The translations under genes were made by a program, and so were the position numbers. Positions 1-12,176 of a stretch of 64,000 bases of DNA are shown one piece after another. Source of the stretch: Gautieria morchelliformis (lineage: Eukaryota; Basidiomycota; Agaricomycetes; Gomphales; Gomphaceae); contig WHVA01000111.1 in the NCBI GenBank assembly GCA_015179125.1, positions 186,001 to 250,000 of the forward strand, read 5' to 3'. The notes under the pieces were generated by a model, which did not search any database, was not told the origin of the DNA, and was given only the letters and a program-made list of their open reading frames with translations. Each line of letters starts with the position of its first letter. The stretch's first letter is position 1.

Positions 1-1476
1 TCGGCGCGAATGACGTCAAAAGTGAAAGAAGTGAGGGGGGGTAAGTCAGTATGCGGAAATGATGGAGAATTTGAGGGACCTGTTATCGTGCGCGGTGAGT
101 ACTGTGGCTCCCCTTGATTCGGCTAAGCCCTCACCCTATAATCTACCCAAGGAGGGTGAGCGAGAGCATATATGCGTCGCGATCATACAACTAAACTCAC
201 CAGCGAACATTGTTAGTTGACCAATTCCTCCAGGAAAGAAAGGGTGGGGATCTTGGGAGTCTGGAGGTGGGTAAAACGCCGCCCTGTATCCCACATATCA
301 ACGACGGGGGAGAAGACAGTGAGCAAATATTACCAAGTCTCTGCTACCATTATTTGCGCTCGTTTCCAGAAAAATACTTCAATTACAAGCCGTCATATGA
401 GCGATGATGAGATCGAGTTTGCTGTGCGCAATCATGCTGAACCCACCTTTACGACCATTTAGTGATGATTCGTCGCGGAAGGGTGGAAACTCCTCGACAA
501 TCATTTGGACCAACTGCAAAGCTGTCCCCTGATTAGAGTACTTTGCATTGAAATGAGCGAGAAGGCCAGCATATGATCCACCGTATTTCTACGTCGCGTG
601 CGATCAGAATAGACTTTGTTAGCCAACCGAAAATGTGCAGCATTTACACACCGAAACGAGGATCGAGGCGACTTCTCGCATCACAGCAATTCGTTCCGCC
701 AGAAGAGGCATGGCCTCCAGGTCAGGACAATGAGATGCAGCCCGAAAAACATTTTCTAGGACCGCATCTGGACATCTGACTTTAGAATAATAGAAGAGCG
801 GATCTGTGATGGGGATATTGGCTTCCAGTGCTACGGAGTGGCGTCAGCAATCAGTTGATATGAATGCCCTAAACGGGAACCTTTGTTTATAGCTGCAACC
901 AGACTCCAATAACCTCTCCAGATTTTTTTTCGTCTATCACCCCATCCCTCACGCCACTCTACCCCAAAACACAGCTCTCCCTCGACAGTACCAGTCTTTT
1001 CAGACCAAAAGCTAAAATTTAAAGAAGAAACGAGGAAGATCCAGTCTAAACACGCCTTGGTGCGAGGATCACGAGAACAATATGTTACTGGGGGTTGCAG
1101 GTGTAGAGGATGGTGTCGCCAAGCGAGGGGGGAATAGCCCTCGCTAACGAAAGTTTTGTAAATCTGGGGCGCAACATGATACAGTGAGTGCCTAGGGAAG
1201 AGCAAGCGCTAAGAGGAGCGACCACAAGCTTACACGTTGAGCCGCAGTCTTTACGCCGCCCTCATAGTTAATTTTCACAATGTCTGTATGCTAGTCCCGC
1301 AGTAAATATGATTTATTTCCTGAAGAAATTGTCAAAGATCTCACCTCATAGACAAATCTAGCACTATCCACGACGGGGTTCACTGATTCTTCTACTTTGA
1401 GGTCACCTGGCTCGAGGAAAGACTCCTTTTCGTTGCAGTTGTCTTGCTTGGCGACATGAGTATTGAAAAGAGGCAT
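1..1476 (-). CDS. Queuosine salvage protein, DUF2419/QNG1 type (3' end outside window)
   Basis: Family role (established): this family hydrolyses queuosine 5'-phosphate to release queuine, the base inserted into tRNA wobble positions. Seen: spliced minus-strand exons read NPVVDSARFVYE, then KINYEGGVKTAAQR, IYKTFVSEGYSPLAWRHHPL, WIFLVSSLNFSFW, GYWSLVAAINKALE, IPITDPLFYYSKVRCPD, KYGGSYAGLLAHFNAKY, WAAFYPPP and DYRVPQILHHFRIL. This is the characteristic motif order of the family, joined by GT-AG introns of about 45-80 nt. The reading frame is still open at base 1, so the C-terminus lies outside. The start is uncertain: ATG at 1476 is chosen because family homology begins soon after it, but ATG at 1575 is in the same frame. 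No disabling change was seen. The gene is divergent from the tRNA-Gly and peroxin genes. Confidence 0.8.
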
Positions 1477-1781
1477 AATGTTGTTGCCTGGCCCGAGGGT
1501 ACCGAGCTGCAGCTCTAATTTGAGTCCGAGGAGATGAAAATTCCCTCGCATAAAGTATACAGCATGAGTCTCCATGCACCAGTAACATTAACGGTTTCTG
1601 CCGTCGTTGAGGGCAGGCTACATGCGGTTTATCATGGCTTTTGCTGAGATACTGTCTTTGGAATTTCCCGTTATGTACAAGATATGTATATGCTTCCAAA
1701 TGACATCACGCGATTGAATCGTTTACAGCAAGCGAGTGATCATAGGCGCCTACGAGGCAAAAGCGAAAAAAGAACAGGCAT

Positions 1782-1851
1782 GCATTAAGCGAGAATCGAA
1801 CTCGCGGCTAGTCGATGGCAACGACTAAGGTTACCACTACCCCATTAATGC
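1782..1851 (-). tRNA. tRNA-Gly (anticodon GCC)
   Basis: The reverse complement folds as a cloverleaf. The acceptor GCATTAA pairs with TTAATGC. There is a D arm GGT/ACC, a five-pair anticodon stem AGTCG/CGACT around loop TTGCCAT (anticodon GCC), a four-base variable region, and a T arm GCGAG/CTCGC around TTCGATT. There is no intron. It sits between the queuosine-salvage gene and the peroxin gene. Confidence 0.93.
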
Positions 1852-2027
1852 CTTGATACCGAGATTCTCCAAGGTCCTTATATACTGGAATATCTCCTAA
1901 GCTGCACCGGATGACGTCGTGGAAAGCCATTATTAATCACCTCATGTCCAGCGTACAATATGCTACCATCCCGCAATGTGCAACACCGTTACAAGGCGAG
2001 AATAGTCATGTCAAGCCAAAGCTAGCC

Positions 2028-3423
2028 ATGTCCATCCCCATACCTGCCGTCCCTGGTGAACCAACTTCTAGTCCTATGTCCACTCAACCTTCTTCCCCTA
2101 CAAGACAGACCATCTCAAACCTCCTCTTGTCGTCTACCCTGCATTTTCCAAACCCTCCCCCTGCCTCCCATTGCGATGGCGTTCGTCTATTGTCAACACG
2201 AGAACCGCTCTCATTACAGGTTACAACGGCCAACTTTCGACGTTTTGTGAGTAGAAGCCGCCCCATCTTCTGGTTGCAAGACAGGATCGAGGAGGTTTTC
2301 ATGTGGAGAAAAGGAGGGAAAGTCACACTGACCTGGATGGTTATCTATGCTTTCTTATGTTCGTTTTTTGGATTCTAAGACACTTGGTCCAACCTTCACT
2401 GGCTACAGGTTATTTTCCAAGGATGTTCCTCCTAATTCCTCACCTCATCCTCATCTCAATTCTTCTTGCAAATCATCCGAACGGTTCTCCCAGGACATCT
2501 TACACGTCGAATTCAGTAACGACCGCCAATGCCACGGCCGCCCAGCAGCCCAAGGAAGGCACAGTTGATTGGTATGCCAACCTGCAGGCCATTCAAAACC
2601 TAATGGGTGCCGTGTGAGTGCAACTCCCGCCTTAACATGTCCTCATTTTCATTGTACGTGTAGATCAGATTTGTATGATGCAGTGTTACCCTTTCTGCCC
2701 ATTTTGACCTGGAACACTCCGCATACATCTCAGCTCCTTACCGTGACATGTGTTTCATTATTACCCCTTTTCCCCCTTGTTCTTTCCATCCCTCTACGCC
2801 CCACGCTGCTGTTTGTAGGACTTGGGCCGCTGTTCATCACTCATCCATTCTCGTTACGTATTCTACCAGCTTTGCTGCGTCCGCTCACTCGCGGGTTGCA
2901 ATGGCGGGCACAGCGCATCATAGACAACGACAACTTAGCGAAACGTCATTGGCATGCTAACAAATGCGACATTGAACTTTGGGAGAACGAGCGATGGTCT
3001 CCGACGAGTGGGTGGTCCAAATGCACTCTCAAGGCTGGTGAACGGAGGGCCTGGACTATAGATCGCGGTGGATGGTGCGACATAGTCTCTGACGGCGATG
3101 GCGACGTCAGGTCCGTGCACCCGTTGACTCGCGAATAGACTTCTCACAGATCTAACAGGAACGTAACTTTCATGCTGTCTCCTGGGTACGAGTTCATTGA
3201 AACAGAGGATTGGAGACTGGATCGAGAAGGTGGATGGGATCTCTCGGACGTCGACGATTGTGAGTTCTAGTGTGATTGATATTTTCGTTGCATTAATGAT
3301 GTAGACGGCTGGGTGTATACGAACGACTTATGGCAACAGCCCAATTCTGTTCCACGGGAGGAGTGGAAGTCGCAAGGTATGACAAGGCGCCGGCGGTGGA
3401 TTCGAAGGATTGTTACGAATTAG
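2028..3423 (+). CDS. Integral peroxin, Pex24p/DysF family (Pex23/Pex28-32-like)
   Basis: Five exons (2028-2358, 2409-2613, 2664-3110, 3159-3259, 3305-3423) give an uninterrupted 400-residue protein; the introns are 45-50 nt, GT-AG, and keep frame. The N-terminal half has the hydrophobic Pex24p-type region (WMVIYAFLCYFPRMFLLIPH, then LTVTCVSLLPLFPLVLSI). The C-terminal half has the two DysF signatures: ELWENERW...ERRAWT (N part), and EFIETEDWRLDREGGWDL followed by DGWVYTNDLW and the terminal RRRRWIRRI (C part). Family members act in the ER/peroxisome membrane and control peroxisome number and size. The start at 2028 (context gccATGt) is preferred; ATG at 1911 is in frame 39 codons upstream. 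The stop lies 86 bp before the next start. Confidence 0.85.
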
Positions 3424-3509
3424 CTTGTGTAATTTAGCGTGACGTGCTAAAGCGGACTTTGAAAGTGGACACGCTCTGCTCACCTTCGTAACACACCTAA
3501 GTTCGCAGG

Positions 3510-6500
3510 ATGGCCTCGGCGCCGCCATCCATCTCTCAAGATGCCTCATCGCTAAGGGCGGCTGCTCTTCTAACACTCAAATCGAAGACCAAGCCTCGTT
3601 ATCATCCTCCATCTCGCGTAGATCGACCTTCCCCAGATGACGCATCTTCTGTTGCCTCGACTAGAAGAGCTGCTCAGTCACCAGAGCTGAATTACGGTTC
3701 AGATGATGGTTTGGCTGACGCTGAAGGATCGACGGAGGAAGATGGGGAGGGCGAGAAAGAAGAAGGTGAAATTAGCGATGATGAAGCCGGTGCTGGTGTG
3801 AAAGCGTCTCCTATGCTGATGGACATCGATAATGAGCCGCTGCCTGGTTTGACCGCTTCTTCCATTACTCCCAGAAGCTCTGAAGACGCGAGTGGTCTCA
3901 GACATAGGGGTCACAACACACCTCCGACGAGCCTCGTTCCTACAGCCCCGAAAGCCGTTACGCTTTCTACCTCGGTCAATTCCGATTCAGCCACGTCCGG
4001 TCCAAGAAGTTCAACGATAGTACCAGATCATCCGTCAATAACATCAAGCGCTGCATCTGCTGCTGCAAAGCCAACCTCGCATGGAGCGCCTGCCGTGGAA
4101 GTTGGGTCTCGGTCCTCAAACCGGTCACCGGTCACCAAAATTCCAACCCCCCCTCCCCGTACTTCATCAAGCTCTAACAAACCCTCTCTGTCATTTACTT
4201 CTGATGCTACTTCTCGGTTTATTACGCCTCGTATTCCACATCGTGACGCGGATCGGCGGGCGACTGATCCAGTACCAAATTTGGAACGATCTAAGGCTAA
4301 TCGACATACTTCACCTTCACCCCCTGTGTTCTCTCGACAAGTCAACTCTAAGCCCTCTTTATCTACTCTAGCTTCTCTGGACAACACGCATGTTCGTCCG
4401 TCCTTGAGTAGTGAGTTGTTTAGCTGATTCCTTGATCCTGTCTGTATAACGCATATCCCAGTGACTGCCGAGGAGTTTATTGAAGCCAAGTCGATTATTC
4501 TGGACCTGCTAGGCTGGGGTGTCCCGTCAGAATACTTTATCAATTGCGGCTTGACTCGCGAAGCCATCTTCTACGCTTTTACTGAGCTGAATTTAAAGTG
4601 GGTCAAGGAAGCAACCATAGGTGGTTCTGCGATTGATCTTTTGTTGCAGATTACCTAACAACCTCAACACGCAAGGCATTGTTCCATATGGGCCTCCTGC
4701 AGATTATGTGCCAGAGTCAACCTTGGCTGCAGCTGAGCATCAGAATCCAGGCAGGGTGGAGCCTACATCTATGGACATTCACCGACCTCCAGAGCAATCC
4801 TCCAGACCCTCCCCCATCACGTCCACTAAGCCTACAGACCGTCGTGCTTCGCTGACAGGCCAAACAAACTCAGGACCTGTGAAACTTGGCATTCCGTCTA
4901 CCGCCCCCCCACACCCTCTTCCCCCAAAGCCCAGGTCCGGAACCTCTCCCCCTGCATCCCCCTCAGGGAAGACTTCAGCCACATCGCAAGGATACACAAA
5001 TGGTCGTGTGAATCCCTCCAGTAGCGGACTCGCTTCGAATCCGACCCCGTCTGTACCCAGTGATTCTATTCCTGGTCTGCAAGGACAGTTGTCTCCTTTT
5101 CGTGCGCCTATCTCTGGCAGCTATTCAATGAAGGATGCTCCAACGCATGGATATAGCGGCAATCTCGACGAAATTGAAACGCTTCGACGTCAAGAGCTTC
5201 TAGCACGCAAGGCTGTCCTGGCCAGCCGAAAACCCAAAGCGGGAGCCGCCAGCAATCTTAACAAGCCATCCTCCACCCCTGGTCCGTCCTCACCCAGCGT
5301 CCAGATTCCCAGAATACCTTCACCACCTCCTCTGGCCAAGTCTCCACCTCGTACTTCCTCATCCAATTCCGCTCGGAGACCGCCCGTGCTTGTGGAAACA
5401 GTGGATGACTTTCTCAAAAGTATCACATCAGGTCCCAGCACCGATAGCATTAGTGTTGACGATACATCGGGATCTGCATTGCCCCGCTCTCCAGAATCTG
5501 TGGACATGGATGTCGACTCGAACCCGCGTGACGGCCCTATTTCGGCTGGGTCCCGAGGAGCGCCATGGAATCATGCTGCATTCGCTCATTCCTCTTCGTC
5601 GATGGACCCAACATCAGGACAACCGCGGTTACAATCGAGAAAGAGTTCTATGAAGCGTCCAGTCGCATCTGATTTTGTAGATTTCGACGCCACCTCACAT
5701 GACAGTTTCTTTGCAACAACAATGGCTCACAACGATAGTTCCAACGGTCACGGTAGAGGCACGTTGTCGTCCACACCTAGTTTTGCAAATCTAGCCCCCG
5801 CGCGGAAAGTCATCATTGACTTCAGTGACACGGAGGACGAAGCAGACGAAAATGAAATCAGCCGACAACCGGAAGATCGCCGCACATCTCATCCATCCGT
5901 TGTTTCATCAGGCTCGGCTAGTCTGGGCACAAGCGCAAGTAACGCCCCAACTCCAGAACCTGGTCTAGTGGCGCAGCCTCTGGGCGTTTCCCCCGAGGCG
6001 TTGATCCTCAAGGAAAAAGAAATCCGAAGAATGAAAGAGATGATAGCAGAACGCGAACGAAACCGTCTCAAGAAGCTTGCGAATCCGGTACGTTGGTAGA
6101 TGTCCAACTCAATATATGATTTATCTATGAGATCTCCTAAAGCCAAGCATTACGCCGCCTCCTCCGCCGCCCCCTCCAAGGAGGCCTTCTTCAGAAGGCA
6201 GCTCGGAAGTCGTTGTTCAAGAAGATGTTGTCCGATCTATGGATCAAGATGACGTTCATATTATTTGTTCATCCGTGCACAGTGGAGATGGTTCGGCGAC
6301 GTCCGCGGCAGGGGATGTTATAGACGAGGATGCAATTGTCCACGATATTTTCGCCCAAGGTGAGTTCTTTTTGATGTTCAGAGTCCTCTAGCTAATGAAT
6401 ATACAGATGTGTCCAACCCGGACTTGTCGACAACGTCTACTCCACCTTCCACCGGTTTTTAATCCTATCACTTTCCTGCTCTTGCCCGCCTTTCAACTCA

Positions 6501-7512
6501 CTATGCTCTTTGTTCCTAGGTATGTCGGCTCCCGAAATGCAGGACGTGGTTATGGGTGAACAGGGCAAGTTGGAAATGTTATATTTTTGTAACGAGTTGG
6601 CTCATTGTCTAACGCTTAAGATGTAGTATTGGTGGCGGAAGCTGGGCACGAACAAGTGGCAAGCGTCGTTCCGGTTTTACAGCGCTAATGCGCTCTTACC
6701 ATCATGGTTCTCATACTAAGCGAATTTTTGGCTCTTGTTTTGCTGGCCTTCTTTGTTTTTCAGGTGGACCCTGAAACGTCTCCTCCAGTTGATCAAGAGC
6801 AAGCTCAAGACTCGCAGTTGGATATGCAGTCCGAAGAAAATGAGGTGCGTGGTCGGTTGCTATGGTCATCTACCGGCTTCCATCTGCCCATGGTTTACGC
6901 TCAACATTCTTTGGAACCTGTCGACCCTTCGTTACAGGAACACACTGCACAAGTCATGTCAAGACGCTTTTTGCCTTACCATTCTCCTCTGTCACCCTTT
7001 GCTTCTTTTCGATCGCCTTCCCAGCTGGATAGTATTAGCACAGTCGATGACTATCTGTCTTCCACTTTGACTTCCCCGCTACCTTTTCTTTCTTTAGATA
7101 CACCCATCTCCCAGCAGCTATCCGCATTGTTACGGCCACTCAAAGAGGGGACACTTCTCAAACTTGACCCAAAGCGTGGCATCTGCCAATTCGAAATCCC
7201 CGGTGCGGGAAAATGTAGGGATGCGACATGTGCAAACATTCATCTTCGCGCATTCGATCCAAATGGTGAGTTTACTTGTCAGCCTTAGCTTTGTGCTCAC
7301 TCTATCGGCACCTTCCACTCTTCCGACGTCTCTGTCGTTGCGGATCAATATCAGACGACGAGACAGCACATTACTTGGCAAAGGTCCTTCCTGCGCCTCA
7401 GCCGACGGCGCAGGCGGTCAAGGCGGCGTTGTCGCGCGTCCGCGCATCCCAGCAAGAACTAGATCTCGACGCTCGAATTTCTCAGACTTTACTCCAGCTG
7501 GGCGTGCGATGA
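3510..7512 (+). CDS. Ser/Pro-rich nuclear protein with Red1/ZFC3H1-type C3H zinc finger
   Basis: Nine exons (3510-4410, 4462-4597, 4650-6087, 6143-6359, 6407-6454, 6520-6564, 6627-6655, 6764-7265, 7355-7512) give a 1157-residue product. Most of it is low-complexity Ser/Pro/Thr with acidic patches. Ordered islands are LLGWGVPSEYFINCGLTRE near residue 315, a basic helix EKEIRRMKEMIAERERNRLKKL near 815, and a C-terminal C-X9-C-X4-C-X3-H finger (GICQFEIPGAGKC through CANIHLR). The finger and the layout match the zf-C3H1 family of fission-yeast Red1 and human ZFC3H1, scaffolds that pass nuclear RNA to the exosome; that role is inferred from family. The intron at 6565-6626 has a GC donor. The intron ending at 6763 has either a weak GT donor at 6656 or a GC donor at 6659; both keep frame. 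Confidence 0.7.
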
Positions 7513-8009
7513 CGTCCAGACGCTTAGAGCATTTCCTGAGCACCAGCTGATATGGGCGCGCATTAAAAAAAAGGCTGAGAACTTAAAGAGCAGGGGGCCA
7601 TCAGGAGCAGATTCACTCTGTTCCTGACGACAGTTCTCATGGATGTGGAGGTGTCAATGTATCACTGGATCCGGTTTCTCTCCATGTTTTCTGCATCTTT
7701 CGTGATCTCATTTGCAGCATTGTGATTTTTTTTTATGTCTTACGTGTATGCTTCGTTTCCGAAAGAATTACATTGGTGGTGATGATTGTGTGATCCTCCT
7801 CTTACTCGTCTTATGAGTCAAACCACCGTCCGATGCTTGACGTTCTTTAACTTCATGTGCCTATGGTTTGTCCCTGACTTTCCCAATTTTTTTTTTTTTT
7901 TTCTGTGCCACTCCTCTTTTCTGTTGCTCCTTTCCTGTCCAATTTTTTTTGGCTTCCTCCCGTGCGGCCGATGGAGGCGCGACTTACAAATACACGTAGT
8001 CTACATGTA
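7513..8009. other. Intergenic, 3' flank of the zinc-finger gene
   Basis: T-rich tracts (7727-7736, 7888-7902, 7940s) and short ORFs without recognisable content. It probably holds the 3' UTR of the upstream gene. It runs up to the Helitron-like terminus. Confidence 0.5.
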
Positions 8010-8041
8010 CTAGGTAGGCACCCGTGCTTCGCACGGGGGTT
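8010..8041 (-). mobile_element. Helitron-like 3' terminus (hairpin plus CTAG)
   Basis: Read on the minus strand, a perfect 7-bp GC-rich hairpin (CCCGTGC, GAA, GCACGGG; plus coordinates 8021-8037) is followed by TGCCTAC and then CTAG ending at 8010. The next base is T. A short hairpin about 10 bases before a terminal CTRR with a 3' T is the standard Helitron end. The element body would extend to higher coordinates. No Rep/helicase coding and no certain 5' TC end were found, so this may be a non-autonomous or eroded copy. Confidence 0.55.
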
Positions 8042-8398
8042 TAGGTCAAACGCATCGGTAAATAAAATGCATTATGCAAAATATATCCTCTTCTCATGTC
8101 TCCCATGTCCCCTTTTTGTTATGTGTTCTCATGTGTATATCATTTTCACCATATGGGATGTTCATATATACCACCTATCATCTACTGCATAAAGGTCTGG
8201 GTTGTACGCCTCATTATCAGCTGGGTTGCCCAAGGTGCAGGGATACCGACTGAAAGGACTTGAGGTGCTTTTATAGTTTCTGTGCTGCAACCTGCACTGC
8301 AGCCTTCCCATCAGCCTCATGGTTCTCCCAGTGCACCCCTGTATGCATAGGGTGTTCCCCTGTGTGTAGTGTGCTTACACAGATATGAACATGCAGAC
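8042..8398. other. Non-coding stretch before the solo LTR
   Basis: No supported gene. It possibly belongs to the Helitron-like element ending at 8010. It includes the left target duplication (CAGAC, 8394-8398) of the adjoining LTR. Confidence 0.4.
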
Positions 8399-8888
8399 TG
8401 TAAGGGCAACCCTGGCTGGTTGTGGAGATCACACTACCACACAACTGACAAGGGGAAATCCAAAGCATGTATAAATGAACAGAGTATACAAGAGAGGGGA
8501 TTCTCACCTGACAAGGGGAAATCCAAAGAGAAAAGTCTAAGGACCCCCAATGTCAGCGAGCCCGTATTATACTACGTTGCGCAGCCAGGGACAACACTTG
8601 GCACCCGCCATCAACCCTGCATCTCCCTGACCACCCTGACCCTTGATCGACCCTTGATGCCACCTATTACGCAAGTCGCTTGATTTCCGACACTGTTCTG
8701 AGAGCGGAAGTCGGAAATTGGAGTGGAACTGGCAAGGCGAACAGAACTGGTGGAAGTTCTCCCAGAAGCAGAATCATTTCCGAAAGCGGAGGCGGAGATG
8801 GAATCGGAACCGGAAGCGGAGTCGGAAATAGAGTCGGAACTGGGTGTGGTGTCGAAACTGGAAATGGAAAACAGGGTGTCCCCTGACA
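8399..8888 (-). repeat. Solo LTR of the main chromovirus family (490 bp)
   Basis: On the plus strand it starts TGTAAGGGCAACC and ends GTCCCCTGACA, the same ends as the LTRs of the complete elements. It is flanked by a perfect 5-bp duplication CAGAC (8394-8398 and 8889-8893), so it is a bona fide insertion reduced by LTR-LTR recombination. It contains the GGAATC/GGAGTC-like hexamer repeats of U3. Confidence 0.92.
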
Positions 8889-10762
8889 CAGACCTCCCTC
8901 TCAACATCTGTGATGGTCCTCCCAGCAACTGTAGACATGCACTGCAGGAAGCGCGGGACCTGAACTTCAGTACCTGGCGAACCGAAATATCAGTTCTGGA
9001 CGCACTGAAGTTCAGTTCCGCAGAGCTGAACTTCAGTACGCAGAGATATGGACGGCTCGTTTGACCTGTACTGAATTTACAGAGCACCGATGTCACTTCA
9101 CGCGCTTTTTTGCACTTAAGTTCAGTTCTGGAGGCACTGTAATTTAGGTATTTTAGAACTGGAAAAAAGCGCATTTTATTTCGATAATTCAGTAGCAACT
9201 GGATAGAAAGCCGGATATCATCATAATCAAAGTCCTTCAAGTGCCATACACACCCAACACCGATGCATGCAGGTGCAAGTCTAGTTGACGAGATGTGTGA
9301 GTCGAGACCGTGCGGAGAGCCGAGAGTGTGCAAGAACAAGCATGTGATGTGAAAGCCAGTGTGAGTGGAAGAGAGCCGAGAGAGTGCAAGAAAGAGTGAG
9401 TCGACGAGAGCAGATGCAAATAGTTATAATACATGGGATCAAGTGCGACCGGTCAGGTCGTCCTGGTGCGCACCTATATCGCCGAGATTGCATGAGAATG
9501 AGTGCAGATGCGAGTTGAGAGCATAATTGTGAGAGCGAGAAGCCAGCATGCGAGTTGGTACCTAGATAAATTTATTGTGGATGCAGGAGCGGGGCGAACG
9601 AATGCGGGGAAAGGTCGGAGGGCCATGGCCAGAGATAAATAGCGGTCATTTCTTCTTGGATTTGGAGCCAGAGGGTGCATGGTTCATCTGATGTGTGCGA
9701 TAATAAGGAGCAAGATCAATGCTTGATAGAGACTCAGGCTCAAGTGAACATGGGCAAACACACCTCAAGGACCTTTTTGGAAGGTTTGGAGATTCTTTGC
9801 TCTGCAGTGCAATATCAATGTGTGTATTAGAGTAGTAGTAAAGATTTACTTGCCTGTTTCCTAGGCGGCTCTGGATCGGTGCGCTCCTAATGAAGGAACC
9901 AAACGATGAGCTAATAACAATGAGAACAAGGATGAACACACCAGAGCGGTCTGAGTGCATTCAGTCTATACCATGTTCGGGCAGCCAACTGGTGAGTACA
10001 CGTGAAAGATAATGTCAGATACACCTCACCATTGCGTCGTCCTCAACCAGCGCCACTGTCACTGCCAGATTCCTTGCCGCTGTCACTGCCGGATCCATCG
10101 TCGTCATCCTTTGGTGTCTATGGTAATTTCAGGGGTAGCAGCTGTAACAAGATTATTGATTTGAGAGGAGGGCAGCTAGTTATGTGTAGCGGAAATCAGT
10201 ATATGCGTTCAAATAAAATAAGAGTATCACTTTACCAAAGGAATTGGGATGGAGCAGGCTCCTTGGGTCGATACCCTGAGTGGAGAGAGAGTGGAAAAGA
10301 TCTGGGGTGGGTTGTGGACAAGTTCAGCAATGCGGCTATAATGCAACCAAAAACAAAAACACTTACACATCCATTCTTTAGGAACCTGCTTGGACTTGGA
10401 CTTTTTGCCCATTTGGGCAGTATGTACGGCAAAGAAAATCGAAGGTACAGGTCAGTGGTGGTGCGGTGGTGGTGGTATAAGGAAGAGAGCACTGAGCACG
10501 TGATAAGCTGAGATTGAACTGACTTTAGCGATTCAGGAGTCCCATTTCCACTCAGAGTAAGCGCCGCTCTCGCACATCTGGGCTGCTCTCCACATCTTGC
10601 TATGGCTGATAAACAGCTTTGTTGTTGCATCCCCACCTGCCTCAAGGTTCTAGGTCCCAGACACCGTAGTGGAATGTGTGGTGGGGTGAGTCCGACGTGG
10701 AAATGAGTGGGTATAATGGACTGCAGTGGTGACTTCGCTCGGATTGTGTTTGTGGATGCAGA
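8889..10762. other. Repeat-like non-coding stretch between LTRs
   Basis: No supported gene. It holds a hairpin at 9005-9036 (CTGAAGTTCAG and CTGAACTTCAG) and several nearby copies of a GTTCAGT-type motif (8960-9180). It also has a purine-rich direct repeat of gagagccgagag followed by gtgcaaga (about 9315-9395). Open frames on either strand lack protein-like composition. Similar short motifs recur near 24.0 and 42.6 kb, suggesting an old miniature repeat. Confidence 0.4.
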
Positions 10763-11266
10763 TGTAAGGGCAACCCTGACTGGTTGTGGAGATCACACTA
10801 CCACATAACTGACAAGGGGAAATCCAAAGTATGTATAAATGAACAACAGAGTATACAAGAGAGGGGATTCTCACCTGACAAGGGGAAATCCAAAGAGAAA
10901 AGTCTAAGGACCCCCAATGTCAGTGAGCCCGTATTATACTACGCTGTGCAGCCAGGGACAGCACTTGGCACTCGCCATCAACCCTGCATCCCCCTGACCT
11001 CCCTGACCCTTGATCGACCCTTGATGCCACCTATTACGCGAGTTGCTTGATTTCCGACACTGTTCCGAGAGCGGAAGTCGGAAATTGGAGTGGAACTGGC
11101 AAGCGAACAGAACTGGTGGAAGTTCTCCCAGAAGCGGAATCATTTCCGAAAGCAGAGGCGGAGATGGAATCGGAACCGGAAGTGGAGTTGGAAATGGAGT
11201 TGGAAATGGAGTCGGAACTGGGTATGGTGTCGGAACTGGAAATGGAAAACAGGGTGTCCCCTGACA
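10763..11266 (-). repeat. 3' LTR of copy B (504 bp)
   Basis: TGTAAGGG...CCTGACA ends on the plus strand. It is the longest LTR in the window because of extra GGAGTTGGAAAT units in U3. Internal sequence with the polypurine tract (AGAGGGGGGG on the minus strand) begins at 11267. Confidence 0.9.
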
Positions 11267-11726
11267 TCACCCCCCCTCTAGCGTGCTGCGTCCTCGAAGC
11301 ACGGGACACGAGGGATTGAAATGCAAGTGAGCGGATTCGGCGAGGGGCACCAGGGTGTGTCCTATAGAACTCGCGGAGTTTGTCCGGAGCGGAGACATCT
11401 TGCTCCGGGACCCACGAATTCTCCTCATACCCATACCCTTCCCATTTCACGAGGAATTGGAGTCGTCCTCGCACAAACCTGCTGTCCAGGATCCGTTCTA
11501 CCACATAGTGCTCTTCCCCATCCACAATTTCCGGTGGAGGTGGCGGACGAGCCTTCCGACCTGGAATTGGGTCCTCAAGCGTAGGGAGTAACTTCACCAC
11601 GTTGAAGACGGGGTGGAGGCGGGACATGGACATCGGAAGTCGCAGGCGGTATGCATTCCGTCCAACCCTCCGCATCACTGTGAAGGGCCCAAGGTAGCGG
11701 TGGGCAAGCTTCTGTGAAGGGCGCGT

Positions 11727-12176
11727 TGTCAGGGAACACCCTGTTCTCCATTTCCAGTTCCGACACCACACCCAGTTCCGACTCTATTTCCGATTCCGCT
11801 TCCAGTTCTGATTCCATCTCCGCCTCCGCTTTCGGAAAGGATTCCGCTTCTGAGAGAACTCCCACCACCACTCTCGGAACAGTGTCGGAAATCAAGTGGC
11901 TCATGTAATAGGTGGCATCAAGGGTCGATCAAGGGTCAGGGAGGTCAGGAGGATGCAGGGTTGATGGCGGGTGCCAAGTGTTGTCCCTGGCTGCACAGCG
12001 TAGTATAATACGGGCTCGCTGACATTGGGGGTCCTTAGACTTTTCTCTTTGGATTTCCCCTTGTCAGGTGAGAATCCCCTTTCTTGTATACTCTGTTCAT
12101 TTATACATACTTTGGATTCCCCCTTGTCAGTTGTGTGGTAGTGTGATCTCCACAACTAGCCAGGGTTGCCCTTACA
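11727..12176 (+). repeat. Solo LTR nested in copy B (450 bp, opposite orientation)
   Basis: It starts TGTCAGGGAACACC and ends TTGCCCTTACA on the plus strand. Perfect duplication CGCGT at 11722-11726 and 12177-12181. It is the most diverged and shortest LTR, with a deletion in the U3 repeat region. It interrupts the integrase C-terminal region of B. Confidence 0.93.

Noticed and set aside
8021..8037. GC-rich hairpin read as a transcription terminator
   Set aside because: The organism is a fungus; the hairpin with CTAG and T fits a Helitron end better.
10002..10511. 169-codon plus-strand ORF near the left LTR of B
   Set aside because: Composition follows a CTGCC repeat and there is no recognisable domain; not supported as a gene.
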